DNA of 64,000 nucleotides. It comes from Rossellomorea marisflavi (lineage in GTDB: Bacteria; Bacillota; Bacilli; Bacillales; Bacillaceae_B). Position numbers and translations under genes: made by a program. Below, piece by piece: positions 44,688 to 53,622 of the stretch. Positions within the stretch are counted from its first letter, which is position 1. Each line of letters opens with the position of its first letter. The stretch lies in NCBI GenBank assembly GCA_003667865.1, contig CP033051.1, positions 383,501-447,500 of the forward strand, given 5' to 3'. The notes under the pieces are model-generated. The model did no database searches. It worked only from the letters and a program-made list of their open reading frames with translations, and was not told the origin of the DNA.

Positions 44688-46217
44688 ATGTTTTCTTTTA
44701 TGAAAAAAAAGCCAGAAGAGAAAAATCCTGACCCTCTTCTAACAAAATCCTACGAACAAAATATAAATTTGCTCAAGCAAAAATTTTCATATGGAAAAAA
44801 TCAAGATTTCAAATCTAGAAAAACCGTAGTTTCTTCTTTAAAGAAAGAGGCTACTTTGTTCTATTTAGAAGGAATGTCTAAAACACAAACAATCGAGAGA
44901 GAAATTCTACCGATTCTTTCTCGTTCCCATTTACTAAAAGATAAAAAAACATCATTTGAGGAGTTTTTTAAAGAGTTACTACCAGCCATTACAGTTAAGG
45001 TTGAACATCGTTTATCTAAGATTGTAAATGAACTCTTGAATGGAAATACGGTTATTATTTTGGATGGCTATGCCGATGCGATTGTGGTTAGTACAACGTC
45101 GTTCGAAAAGAGGAATGTGGAGAAGCCAGAGGATGAAAATGTTCTCAAAGGACCTAAGGAAGCCTTTATTGAATCTCTTTCAACAAATATTTCACTTATT
45201 CGCAAGCAGCTGCGCTCTGCAGATTTAATCTCACAAAAAATGACGATTGGAAAGCGTGGAATTACAGAGATAGCCATTTTATATATGAACGGGATTGTGG
45301 ATCCAAATCTAATACAAAAGGTCGAGAAAAGACTTGAAGAAATTACAGTTGATGAAATCCAAAACCTTGGGATACTTGAGCAGCATATTGAGGAACGTCC
45401 ATATTCACTTGTTCCAACTGTCTTGTACACGGAGCGCCCTGACAGAGCTGTAGGATTTTTAAATGAAGGTCATATTGTCCTTCTGATGGATTCGTCACCT
45501 AGTTGTCTTATAGTACCGGTGACGTTTTGGTCATTTTTTCATACTCCAGAAGAATATTATGCACGTTGGGCTTATGCGAACTTCACACGGTTACTTCGTG
45601 TGTTTGCGATTTTTGTGACGATCATGACACCTGGATTATATATTGCTGTGACCAATTATCATGTTGAAATGCTTCCAACAGATCTTGTATTAGCGATATC
45701 TGCAACCAGGGAAGAGGTCCCCTTTCCAGCAATATTCGAAACGGTCATGTTGCTCATAGCATTTGAGTTAATACGAGAAGGTGGTGTACGGGTTCCTACA
45801 CCAATTGGACCTACGATCGGGATTGTTGGTGCACTAATTCTCGGTCAAGCAGCAGTTGAGGCAAACATTATTAGCCCAATCTTAGTAATTGTTGTCGCTG
45901 TGACTGGATTAGCATCATTTGCAATACCAAATCTATCATTTAACTATATGATTCGTCTTTCGACGTATATTTTCTTAGCTTTTGCAGCTGTATGGGGATT
46001 CCTTGGTATTGCAGTGTGTATTACGTTATGTATTGGATATCTCTCTACTGTTACATCTTTTGATGTACCATTTTTAGCACCTTTATCTCCACATTATCCT
46101 TCTTCAAAGGATCTAGTATTTCGTCCAGCAATGTGGAAGCAATGGTTACGTCCACAGCATGTAAGGCCGAAGGATGATCAGCGTATGCAAAAGCCGGAAG
46201 GAGAAAAGAATCAATGA
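44688..46217 (+). CDS. GerA-family spore germinant receptor, A subunit
   Basis: About 509 residues. A large hydrophilic N-terminal domain (to about 285) with NTVIILDGYADAIVV and RGITEIAILYMNGI precedes a C-terminal membrane domain with about five helices. The signature PTPIGPTIGIVGALILGQAA is present. Subunit of the receptor in the spore inner membrane that binds germinants such as amino acids or sugars. The ATG at 44688 follows AAGGTG; an upstream frame start at 44679 overlaps that site. The A-B-C order resembles gerA and gerB. Confidence 0.95.
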   Translation: MFSFMKKKPEEKNPDPLLTKSYEQNINLLKQKFSYGKNQDFKSRKTVVSSLKKEATLFYLEGMSKTQTIEREILPILSRSHLLKDKKTSFEEFFKELLPAITVKVEHRLSKIVNELLNGNTVIILDGYADAIVVSTTSFEKRNVEKPEDENVLKGPKEAFIESLSTNISLIRKQLRSADLISQKMTIGKRGITEIAILYMNGIVDPNLIQKVEKRLEEITVDEIQNLGILEQHIEERPYSLVPTVLYTERPDRAVGFLNEGHIVLLMDSSPSCLIVPVTFWSFFHTPEEYYARWAYANFTRLLRVFAIFVTIMTPGLYIAVTNYHVEMLPTDLVLAISATREEVPFPAIFETVMLLIAFELIREGGVRVPTPIGPTIGIVGALILGQAAVEANIISPILVIVVAVTGLASFAIPNLSFNYMIRLSTYIFLAFAAVWGFLGIAVCITLCIGYLSTVTSFDVPFLAPLSPHYPSSKDLVFRPAMWKQWLRPQHVRPKDDQRMQKPEGEKNQ

Positions 46218-47317
46218 TCTCTCCTCAGGATCGCCGATTACGAACAAGAGAACTGGTTTCATTAATTCTTTTGACACTCGGGATAAAGTTTTCAGATATG
46301 ACGGCGACGATTATTTATAAAAAGGTTTCCACTGCTGCATGGATGGTTCCTTTTATTGCTGGCATTGTTATGATTATCCCGTTTCTATGTGTACTGGCTC
46401 TTGTCAAGCACTACAAAGATCGCAATTTTATCGATATCACCTATCAGGTTACAGGCAAATATGTTGGATTCATCATTGGAATGACGATGTTTTTAATTGC
46501 GTTCTCCTCTACGGTGGTTAATACAAGAAGCTATGTTGACATTATTAATACGATGTATTTTCAAGATACATCGACTGTACAGTTGTATATCGTTTTAGTT
46601 GGCTCAACGTTCTTTTTAGCAAACCGAGGCCTGCTTGCGATTGGACGGACAGCATGGATCACTATTCCATATATTAAAGGTACAATGTTTCTTGGGTTAT
46701 TTTTTATGTGGAATAAGCTTTTCTTTGGGCATTTGTTCCCTTTTTTCGGAAATGGCTTTAAGGCCATCATTACAGAAGGGGTTCTGTATTCATCAATTAC
46801 CGGTGACTTAATTTTTTTCTCGGTGCTTTTCCCTTTTTATCAAAGCTACAAGTCATTTAAAAAAGCATCCTTCCTTGCGTTTGGACTTGTCATTTTTGAA
46901 ATCAGTATATTCCTCATGTTTTTTGTCGGGATATTTGACTTTCCTCAAGTTGAATTTATAGCCTATCCCTTTCATGAGCTGATTCGAATGATTACATTCG
47001 GACGTTTTATTACAAATGTAGAAGCACTGTTTTTTGCTTTTTGGACCGTTGCTAGTATTGTGCGATTTGCGGTCTATTTATATATCTCAACCGCAACATT
47101 TTCTTACACCTTAAAAGTAAAAGAGTTTGAACCTTTATTACTTCCATTCGCTGCTCTTACAGTCATTCTCGGTCTAATACCAGAAAACCCAGTAACAAAT
47201 GTTCTAGTCCTAAGAGAAAACTATATTCTCTCATCAACAAGTGTGATCATTTTTATCATTCCGCTGACTGTTTATATTGTTGCAAAACTGAGAGGAGTAT
47301 TTAAACAGAATGGGTAA
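46214..47317 (+). CDS. GerA-family spore germinant receptor, B subunit
   Basis: 367 residues with ten hydrophobic helices, the LeuT-like amino-acid permease fold of GerAB, the likely ligand-binding subunit. The N-terminus contains TRELVSLILLTLGIKF, and FIGMTMFLIAFSS-like helices follow. It overlaps the A gene by 4 bases and the C gene by 8, so the three are coupled. Germinant specificity cannot be predicted. Confidence 0.95.
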   Translation: MISPQDRRLRTRELVSLILLTLGIKFSDMTATIIYKKVSTAAWMVPFIAGIVMIIPFLCVLALVKHYKDRNFIDITYQVTGKYVGFIIGMTMFLIAFSSTVVNTRSYVDIINTMYFQDTSTVQLYIVLVGSTFFLANRGLLAIGRTAWITIPYIKGTMFLGLFFMWNKLFFGHLFPFFGNGFKAIITEGVLYSSITGDLIFFSVLFPFYQSYKSFKKASFLAFGLVIFEISIFLMFFVGIFDFPQVEFIAYPFHELIRMITFGRFITNVEALFFAFWTVASIVRFAVYLYISTATFSYTLKVKEFEPLLLPFAALTVILGLIPENPVTNVLVLRENYILSSTSVIIFIIPLTVYIVAKLRGVFKQNG

Positions 47318-48560
47318 ATCATTTTTTCTAATTACTTCAATTCTATTAGCTGTCATTGTCCTACTGTCAGGATGCGGAAACAAATTAGAGCTTGAAGAGG
47401 CTGGTTTTGTTCTTGTCATTGGACTTGATGAGCCAGAGGATGAAGAAAATCAAGGTCTTGATGTCACCTTTCAGCTAGCTGATCCTCAAGCTGGAAAGCC
47501 AGGATCCGAAGCTGGTGGTAAAGAAGAGCAAACAACGTTGACGATTCGAACACCAAACATGATTTCAGCTAAAGATATGGCAAATGCTTCAGAAACACGA
47601 GATATTAATTTTTTTCATACAAAGGCACTTGTTGTCAGTGAGGAATTAGCCAAGTCTGAGGATTTTTTCCCTATTATCAGCTCCGTTGTTCGTGATCCAC
47701 AAATTCGTCGCGACATGTTCTTATTGATCTCAAAGGAACGAGCAGAGGATTACCTCCGCCATAACAAGCCTGCACTAGAATCTAGTCCTCATAAGTACTA
47801 TGACTTTATGGTACGACGTTGGGAAAATAGTGCACTTGTGCCAATGGCAACCTTGCAGCAATTTTTACGCACAACAGAAGGTGATGCTGACCTTGCTCTA
47901 GCAATCTACACGACTTCAGAATTAAATCCAGAAGACAAAGAAACCAATGATGAAGATAACTATTTTGCAGGTCAGCTAGATAAGAAAGGCGGTACTCCTA
48001 TTCAAATGCTTGGTGCTGCTGCTTTTCGAAATGGAAAAATGGTCGGTAAGCTTACAGCTGAAGAAGTTCGAACCAGTGCAATTTTAAGTGAGAATAAGGA
48101 TCCTAGCCAATTAATCTTTACATTTCCAGATCCTATTAATGAAAAGTACCGAATTACTGGTAAAGCAACGAATATTCAAACCAATATTAAAGTGGATGTA
48201 TCAAATCCTGCTCCGAAAATTACATGTGATGTAGGAATGGAAATCAATGTCCTTGCTTCACCAAGCTCAATTGATTATATAGAAGATCTGCAGTTACAGG
48301 AAACACTTGATAAGCATTTAGAGGATCGATTTAAGGAGATTGCAGATGAATTTATAAAAAGAACACAAGAAGAATTAAAAGCGGAGCCGTTTGGTTGGTC
48401 ATTAGAGGCACGAAAACATTTTCTGACAGTTCCGGAATTCTCAGAGTATGATTGGATGAAATCCTATCCAAATGCAGATGTAGACGTTACATTTAAGGTT
48501 CACCTAGAGAACTTTGGGAAGCATTTACGACCAAGAAACTATGGAGAAGTTCGAGACTAA
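47310..48560 (+). CDS. GerA-family spore germinant receptor, C subunit (lipoprotein)
   Basis: 416 residues. The signal peptide ends in lipobox LLSGCGNK (about Cys21). The rest matches the GerAC fold with EAGFVLVIGLDEPE near the start and the C-terminal domain with FIKRTQEELKAEPFGWSL. Lipidation by Lgt (encoded in this window) is needed for GerAC function in B. subtilis. It is followed 20 bases later by a small two-helix gene that appears to complete the operon. Confidence 0.94.
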   Translation: MGKSFFLITSILLAVIVLLSGCGNKLELEEAGFVLVIGLDEPEDEENQGLDVTFQLADPQAGKPGSEAGGKEEQTTLTIRTPNMISAKDMANASETRDINFFHTKALVVSEELAKSEDFFPIISSVVRDPQIRRDMFLLISKERAEDYLRHNKPALESSPHKYYDFMVRRWENSALVPMATLQQFLRTTEGDADLALAIYTTSELNPEDKETNDEDNYFAGQLDKKGGTPIQMLGAAAFRNGKMVGKLTAEEVRTSAILSENKDPSQLIFTFPDPINEKYRITGKATNIQTNIKVDVSNPAPKITCDVGMEINVLASPSSIDYIEDLQLQETLDKHLEDRFKEIADEFIKRTQEELKAEPFGWSLEARKHFLTVPEFSEYDWMKSYPNADVDVTFKVHLENFGKHLRPRNYGEVRD

Positions 48561-48580
48561 CATCAAATGGTGGTGATAGA

Positions 48581-48751
48581 ATGGATTGGATTTTCTATAT
48601 GATAGCAATCTATATCGGGTACTACACACTCACATACGCACGAGTAGTCTGGAAGGAACAAAACAAGCTCGGGGCCATCTTCATCGCCCTACTCTCCATA
48701 GCCGTTGTACTCCTTCCAATCTACAACAACTTTTTCCTTGATAATAAATAA
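48581..48751 (+). CDS. 56-residue two-helix protein, candidate germinant receptor D subunit
   Basis: A short frame with ATG at 48581, about 20 bases after the C-subunit stop, and GGTGGTGA upstream. The protein has two hydrophobic helices (about residues 3-19 and 32-48) separated by a polar RVVWKEQNK turn. This is the size, topology and position described for the small D proteins (e.g. GerKD, GerVD) that modulate GerA-type receptors. Its sequence identity to those could not be tested. It stops one base before a palindromic unit. Confidence 0.7.
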   Translation: MDWIFYMIAIYIGYYTLTYARVVWKEQNKLGAIFIALLSIAVVLLPIYNNFFLDNK

Positions 48752-48841
48752 AGAGGGACGGACCTCTTATTGGTAGGCATAGTTTTTTTGCCTGTATCGT
48801 GAAGGTCCGTCCCTCCTATATGGCGCAAGGTCCGTCCCTCT
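48752..48841. repeat. Palindromic unit plus an extra half unit between the germination operon and 48840 gene
   Basis: AGAGGGACGGACCT at 48752-48765 is inverted at 48802-48815, with 36 bases between, and a third arm in the same direction as the second lies at 48827-48841. The third arm contains the stop codon of the convergent gene at 48840. Serves both converging transcripts as a possible terminator. Confidence 0.8.
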
Positions 48842-49451
48842 AGGATGAGATGCCTCTGCCACTTGGATTTGTGTAAGTGTATGCTGTTGAGCGGCTTCCT
48901 CCTCGAGTGAAGGAGATAATCAATAATGGGATGATGAGCACGAATGCAAATAATAGCACTAGATATGTGATTAATGAGCTCATTTGCATGGTTGTTTTTA
49001 GTTCATGGACATGTTCATCGAAGTATTCTTTAATTTCTTCATTACCTGAAACATTAGAGAATGTTAAGAACTGGCCTTTTTCAGTATCATAGAAAAAGAT
49101 TTCTTTCTTTTTAAAGAAGAAGATTGAGTCTCTTTTCTTTAAGAATTCTACATATGCTACTGTGATGGTTGATTGGGAGACCTCTGTCTTCATTTCATCT
49201 TCGTCCGTTAATGGGTCATCTGGTTGAAGTACTTTTACAACTTCCCCCTCCATTTGAAATGCATCTAAAATATTGATTGTATGTTCATCATAATAATTTT
49301 CTGAGGATTGAAGGCTAGATTCAAGCTTTTCCGAGAAATCCCCCAAATTTTTTTTATCATTTGTAGCAGCGTTTATAGGCATAGCATGTTGCGCAGATCC
49401 AAGGATAAGAATGGCTAATACCATTATTATCCGAACGTTTCTATGTATCAT
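48840..49451 (-). CDS. Secreted/membrane protein of unknown function
   Basis: 203 residues. N-terminal signal peptide (IIMVLAILILGSAQHAMPINA), a soluble region with FFFKKKEIFFYDTEKGQFLTF, then one membrane helix, LVLLFAFVLIIPLLIISF (about 163-180), and a short Gly/Ser/Thr-rich cytoplasmic tail. This resembles the layout of TPM-type proteins but no TPM motif is evident. The ATG at 49451 has GGAGG 8 bases upstream. Its stop codon falls inside a repeat arm. It is unrecognised and stands alone. Confidence 0.75.
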   Translation of the reverse strand: MIHRNVRIIMVLAILILGSAQHAMPINAATNDKKNLGDFSEKLESSLQSSENYYDEHTINILDAFQMEGEVVKVLQPDDPLTDEDEMKTEVSQSTITVAYVEFLKKRDSIFFFKKKEIFFYDTEKGQFLTFSNVSGNEEIKEYFDEHVHELKTTMQMSSLITYLVLLFAFVLIIPLLIISFTRGGSRSTAYTYTNPSGRGISS

Positions 49452-49702
49452 TTGTTCTTCCTCCCTCTATTCTCTTTAGATTCATTCTCCTTTCATTCAC
49501 TCAAATAACTATGTAGTATTTGGTAATTTTATTATATTATGTAAAATACTTCTAAAGTAGTAGTGTTTGATGAGCTGTAAAAAAATGGTCACAACTTTTT
49601 AACAATATAGGAACATTTTACATACGTTCGAGAGGATTTACTTGCAGCTTTCGTTATGTATAAGGGAGTTACATTATGTACTTTCACAATAATGCCGATA
49701 AA

Positions 49703-49738
49703 AAAACACAACGAATCGTGAATGATTCGTTGTGTTTT
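49703..49738. terminator. Terminator of the M23 peptidase gene
   Basis: Perfect 15-base stem AAAACACAACGAATC / GATTCGTTGTGTTTT with loop GTGAAT. It can act on either strand and lies 12 bases past the peptidase stop. The remaining part of the 49452-49702 gap shows nothing clear. Confidence 0.88.
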
Positions 49739-49750
49739 AAAAATGAATGA

Positions 49751-51016
49751 TTAGAAGCTTACATATTGTCGTGGGTTGATCGCATTGCTTTTTGATGAAG
49801 TCCATGGTCCTGCATGTAACTCAAAGTGTAAATGCTGTCCAAAGGAATATCCTGTGTTACCCATCATCCCAATTTTTTGGCCTTTTTCAACATATTGACC
49901 TGTTCCAACTGAAGAAGAAGACAAATGGGCATAAACGGTTGTGAATGTTTTACCGTTAATAGAGTGTGTCATATAAATAACGTTTCCATAGCTTGAGCTA
50001 TAGTGGCTTTTCAGTACATAGCCATCTGCTGCTGCAACAATCGGAATACTTCCTCTTGCAGCAATATCCATACCATAGTGGTAGCGCGGCTTGCCATTTA
50101 ATACATCCCAACCAAATTCAGTTGTTACCGTTCCGTATGCAGGAGTTGTCCAAGTACCCGAGCTAACAGCTGGTAATCCATTAGCCGCGTTTTGTCTTTG
50201 ACGCTCTAATTCCTTCTGTCGTGCAAGCTCTGCTAGTCGTGATTGCTCAGCCTTAATTTCATTACCGATTTGAGCTTCTAATTCATCGAGCTCACCAGCA
50301 TGTGCTTCAAGCTCTTCTTTTTCAAGTTCTAGCTTATTTTGCTGCTCTTCTAGCTCTGCAAAAAGGACATTCTTTTCAGACTTTTGACCGTCTAATTCAG
50401 CCTTAAGTGATTCAAGCTTCTGTTTCGCTTCCTCTAAGCTTTTCAGCTGCTCTTCAATCTCATTTTTTGCATCCTCAAGGTCTGCTTTGTCTTCCTGTTG
50501 CTCGTCCATGATTTTTTTATCCGCATTCACAATGGTATTAACAGCTGTTATACGATTTATAAAATCACTAAAGCTTTCTGCACCTAGAAGAACATCAAGG
50601 TAGCTTGCAGATCCACCAGTAGTTTGAATTGAACGTGCACGTTCTTCTAAAAGATCATTACGCTCTGCAATTTTCTTTTCTAGCAGCGTAATTTCTTCTT
50701 TTAATTTTTCAATCTCTGCTTGTGTATCTTGTATTTCTTTCTCTTTTTCTTGCATTTTCGTATTCGTATCAATAATCTTCGAGTCTAGTTTGACGATTTC
50801 ATCTTTAATCTTCTTTTGTTCTGCGATGTTTTGATTAATTTCACTAGACTTTTGATCAATCTTTGAATCCACAGCTTCTCTTTCTGACTCAATATTTTCT
50901 TGTTTTTCCTTTAACTCAGACAGTGAGTTCGCATTTACAATAGAAGTTGTTTGAAAACTACCTAGCATGAAAATGGCTGAGATACTTAGTGCGAGTAACG
51001 TTTTTCTTTTCAACAC
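49751..51016 (-). CDS. Secreted M23 murein endopeptidase with coiled coil (EnvC/PcsB-like)
   Basis: 421 residues. Signal peptide to about residue 29, then a long coiled coil (about 30-270, Glu/Lys/Gln rich, with LLGAESFSDFINRI in the middle), and a C-terminal LytM/M23 domain with zinc ligands in YHYGMDIA, VYAHL and GQHLHFELH. Such hydrolases are switched on by FtsEX through the coiled coil, and the ftsE-ftsX genes lie just upstream. The start is GTG at 51016 (AAGGAG 6 bases upstream) or TTG at 51013. Confidence 0.92.
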   Translation of the reverse strand: MLKRKTLLALSISAIFMLGSFQTTSIVNANSLSELKEKQENIESEREAVDSKIDQKSSEINQNIAEQKKIKDEIVKLDSKIIDTNTKMQEKEKEIQDTQAEIEKLKEEITLLEKKIAERNDLLEERARSIQTTGGSASYLDVLLGAESFSDFINRITAVNTIVNADKKIMDEQQEDKADLEDAKNEIEEQLKSLEEAKQKLESLKAELDGQKSEKNVLFAELEEQQNKLELEKEELEAHAGELDELEAQIGNEIKAEQSRLAELARQKELERQRQNAANGLPAVSSGTWTTPAYGTVTTEFGWDVLNGKPRYHYGMDIAARGSIPIVAAADGYVLKSHYSSSYGNVIYMTHSINGKTFTTVYAHLSSSSVGTGQYVEKGQKIGMMGNTGYSFGQHLHFELHAGPWTSSKSNAINPRQYVSF

Positions 51017-51064
51017 GTCAAGCTCCTTTCAAACTCTATCAACCTATTACTTTCACAAAATATG

Positions 51065-51090
51065 TATGAGAGAGAAGTTCTTCTCTCATA
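51065..51090 (-). terminator. Possible weak terminator between ftsX and the M23 gene
   Basis: An inverted repeat TATGAGAGA / TCTCTCATA with a short loop, followed only by ACATATTTTG on the minus strand. It may attenuate rather than stop transcription between ftsX and the peptidase gene. Confidence 0.4.
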
Positions 51091-51148
51091 TGGACGTAGG
51101 TTGAACAGGATTTTCCTTTTCTATTTATCGGGAAAATAGCATGTAAAA

Positions 51149-52033
51149 CTATACTTTTAAGAACTTACGCACAGACATAAAACTTCCCCATACACCAATT
51201 AAACAACCCATTAGAAGAATCAAGAAGTTTACCTGATAGATAAATGGCGTATACTCTAGGATCTGCACAAAATGATTTTGTAATTTAGGACTAATAAACT
51301 CGTACGCATAATAGTAGCCTGTTGACACAAGTGTAATCGGAACAATGGAGCCAAGAATCCCTAGCCATAGCCCCTCAAAAATAAATGGCCAACGAACAAA
51401 CCAGTTCGTAGCTCCTACTAATTTCATAATCTCGATTTCTTTTCTTCTAGCAAAAATCGTTATCTTGATCGTATTTGAGATTAGGAACATAGCTGTGAAC
51501 AAAAGACCAATAATGATGATCAGTCCGACATTACGGCTCATTTCTAGGAAGGAGAATAACTTTTCAATCTTTGCCTCTCCATAAACCGCTTCATTGGTAT
51601 AGTCAAGAGCATCAATCTTTGTTGCAATCGCTCCAGTCTGACGAGGGTCAACTGCTTTTACAACATAGACATCATATAATGGATTTTGCTGTTCAAACAG
51701 ACGAAAATCATCTCCAAGATCTTCAACTAAGTTTCGGAGCTCTTGGTCTTTCGAAGAAAACTCGACAGATTCTACGCCACTAATACTCTTAATTTCCTCA
51801 CCAAGCTGTTCCATTTGAGCTTGTTCGGTACCTAACTCTATTAAAACGCGAATTTCGACGTCTCTTTCAAGATCCGACGCAACTTTATTCATGTTTAACA
51901 TTAAAACGACAAAAAAGCCGACTAAAAGTAGTGTAACAGTTACAGCACTTGCAGATGCAAATGTCATCCACCCGTTACGTCCAAGACTTTTCAAGCTTTC
52001 TTTAAGGTGCCTTCCAATTGTTCTAGCTTTCAT
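51149..52033 (-). CDS. ftsX: FtsX, membrane subunit of FtsEX
   Basis: 294 residues with four membrane helices. N-terminal RHLKESLKSLGRNGWMTFAS, a first helix, then an extracytoplasmic loop of about 100 residues, and three helices at the C-terminus with LVGATNWFVRWPFIFEG. It relays ATP hydrolysis by FtsE to a cell-wall hydrolase outside. The start is the ATG at 52033, embedded at the ftsE end, coupled through an 11-base overlap; an in-frame GTG at 52045 is too near its site. Downstream neighbour is the M23 hydrolase. Confidence 0.95.
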   Translation of the reverse strand: MKARTIGRHLKESLKSLGRNGWMTFASASAVTVTLLLVGFFVVLMLNMNKVASDLERDVEIRVLIELGTEQAQMEQLGEEIKSISGVESVEFSSKDQELRNLVEDLGDDFRLFEQQNPLYDVYVVKAVDPRQTGAIATKIDALDYTNEAVYGEAKIEKLFSFLEMSRNVGLIIIIGLLFTAMFLISNTIKITIFARRKEIEIMKLVGATNWFVRWPFIFEGLWLGILGSIVPITLVSTGYYYAYEFISPKLQNHFVQILEYTPFIYQVNFLILLMGCLIGVWGSFMSVRKFLKV

Positions 52034-52709
52034 AGCCGTAGTCACCTCGCTGTTCGTCTCTTACAATTCTACCATTTTCTACAGCAATTACACGGTGTCG
52101 AATTGTATTTACGATTTCACGGTTATGTGTTGCCATGACAATTGTTGTTCCTCGTGTATTAATTTCTTCAAAAATCTCCATAATCTCCCATGATGTTTCA
52201 GGATCAAGGTTCCCTGTTGGCTCATCAGCAATCATCACTTTTGGGTTATTAATAATGGAGCGTGCAATCGATATTCTTTGTTGCTCTCCACCAGAAAGTT
52301 CATTTGGAAGCATACGTGCTTTATGCTTTAAGTTAACAAGATCAAGTACTTCCATTACTCTCTTTTTAATGTTTTTTGGATGCTCTTCAATTACTTCTAG
52401 AGCAAATGCAATGTTTTCATAGACTGTTAGTGAAGGAAGTAGCTTAAAGTCCTGGAAGACAACGCCGATATTACGACGCACATATGGAACCTTTGTATTT
52501 TTAATTTTAGCCAGGTTCATACCGTTGACGATCACATCGCCTTTCGATGGTCGCTCTTCACGGTACATCATTTTAATAAACGTCGACTTACCTGCACCAC
52601 TGGGACCTACAACATAGACAAACTCACCTTGCTTGATGTGAATAGTAATCCCATTTGCAGCCATGACTCCGTTTGGATATTGTTTATATACATCATGCAT
52701 TTCAATCAT
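52023..52709 (-). CDS. ftsE: FtsE, ATPase of FtsEX
   Basis: 228 residues of the ABC superfamily. Walker A GPSGAGKSTF, signature LSGGEQQRISIA, Walker B VMIADEPTGNLD and H-loop ATHNREI. Works with FtsX to control peptidoglycan hydrolysis; in B. subtilis FtsEX supports CwlO and timely entry into sporulation. It is the first gene of the operon and has three Spo0A-box-like sequences about 170-230 bases upstream. Confidence 0.97.
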   Translation of the reverse strand: MIEMHDVYKQYPNGVMAANGITIHIKQGEFVYVVGPSGAGKSTFIKMMYREERPSKGDVIVNGMNLAKIKNTKVPYVRRNIGVVFQDFKLLPSLTVYENIAFALEVIEEHPKNIKKRVMEVLDLVNLKHKARMLPNELSGGEQQRISIARSIINNPKVMIADEPTGNLDPETSWEIMEIFEEINTRGTTIVMATHNREIVNTIRHRVIAVENGRIVRDEQRGDYGYES

Positions 52710-52874
52710 GTTTTAATCACCTATATTTTTGATGTTATAGTAGATTCTAAGCTGAAATTATTGCTTTTTATATACATCGTAATATTCTCTCATATATTTT
52801 CATTTACACTCTTCTGTATACTTTGTTTATGATACATGACAAATCCATTTCGTGTTACCACAAAATGTTGGAAA

Positions 52875-52939
52875 TTGTCGAAAAAACTCCATTTCCAAAT
52901 CTAGTCAAAAATGATTGTCGAAGCTTCAAATTTCGACAA
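52875..52939. promoter_or_regulatory. Cluster of three Spo0A-box-like sequences upstream of ftsE
   Basis: TTGTCGAA at 52875-52882 and 52915-52922, and its inverse TTCGACAA at 52932-52939. All three match the Spo0A box TTGTCGAA exactly over 8 bases, in one 65-base span of an AT-rich non-coding region. Another partial match lies near 53044. This suggests direct control by Spo0A-phosphate, as seen at stage-0 and early sporulation genes; binding is not demonstrated. Confidence 0.55.
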
Positions 52940-53167
52940 AATGCATCGAGTCAAATACACTCGAAATTTCGCACTTTCACGGTTTATTATATCATCTACT
53001 ACTAGGTTTTTAACGGAAAAATTTATTACATTTTCATTTCAATACGACAAAATACTTATTTTTTGTAAGAGATTGATGTATAAAGAGGTTGTTTAAAGGA
53101 TTTTTAGGAAATTTGACAATTTTTTGTCTTGAGGAAATAAGAGGGTTAATGTTGAAGAATGTAACAA

Positions 53168-53204
53168 AGAGATGTAACTGTCATAAAGGAACAGCTACAT
53201 CTCT
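53168..53204 (-). terminator. Terminator of cccB
   Basis: AGAGATGTAACTGT pairs with ACAGCTACATCTCT (one mismatch) around a 9-base loop. On the minus strand TTTGTTAC follows, on the plus strand TTTTGTC. It lies about 10 bases past the cccB stop. Confidence 0.8.
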
Positions 53205-53213
53205 TTTGTCGTA

Positions 53214-53528
53214 TTATTTTTTTGTCGATAACCATTCTGCTACTGCTTCAGCTTGCTCTCCTTTAATTAAGCCACCAGCCATGGCACCTTGACCGTTGTG
53301 TATAATAGAAAGAATTTCATCTTTTGTTTTGTCAGCACCGATTTTTTCGAGATTCGGTCCATATCCACCACTTAAGTCTCCACCATGACAGCTTGCGCAA
53401 CGTTGACTAAAGATTTGTTCTGGCTCGGTTGTAGCTCCGCTTGTTTCAGAGCCGTTAGTGCCACCGCATGCAGAAAGAGCAACGATCAACGCAGCAATAC
53501 CAATTCCACTTACTAGTTTCTTTTTCAT
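53214..53528 (-). CDS. cccB: CccB, membrane-anchored cytochrome c-551
   Basis: 104 residues. Lipobox LSAC (about Cys21) ends the signal peptide, and the heme motif [17 protein letters not shown] follows a short linker. The axial Met is probably in QGAMAGGLI. It is a small lipoprotein cytochrome that carries electrons at the outer face of the cytoplasmic membrane, with diacylglycerol attached by Lgt. Its position next to ftsE matches B. subtilis. Confidence 0.93.
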   Translation of the reverse strand: MKKKLVSGIGIAALIVALSACGGTNGSETSGATTEPEQIFSQRCASCHGGDLSGGYGPNLEKIGADKTKDEILSIIHNGQGAMAGGLIKGEQAEAVAEWLSTKK

Positions 53529-53622
53529 TATAATCCTCCTCGGAAAAAAATGAATGCTTCACTTTTCTTTGGTATATTCTTCCGTAATATGCAATCTTAT
53601 TATAGCAGTTTTCTCCATCGAA

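Noticed and set aside
53089-53292. 67-residue plus-strand frame next to cccB
   Set aside because: It runs through the cccB terminator and overlaps cccB in antisense; no support.
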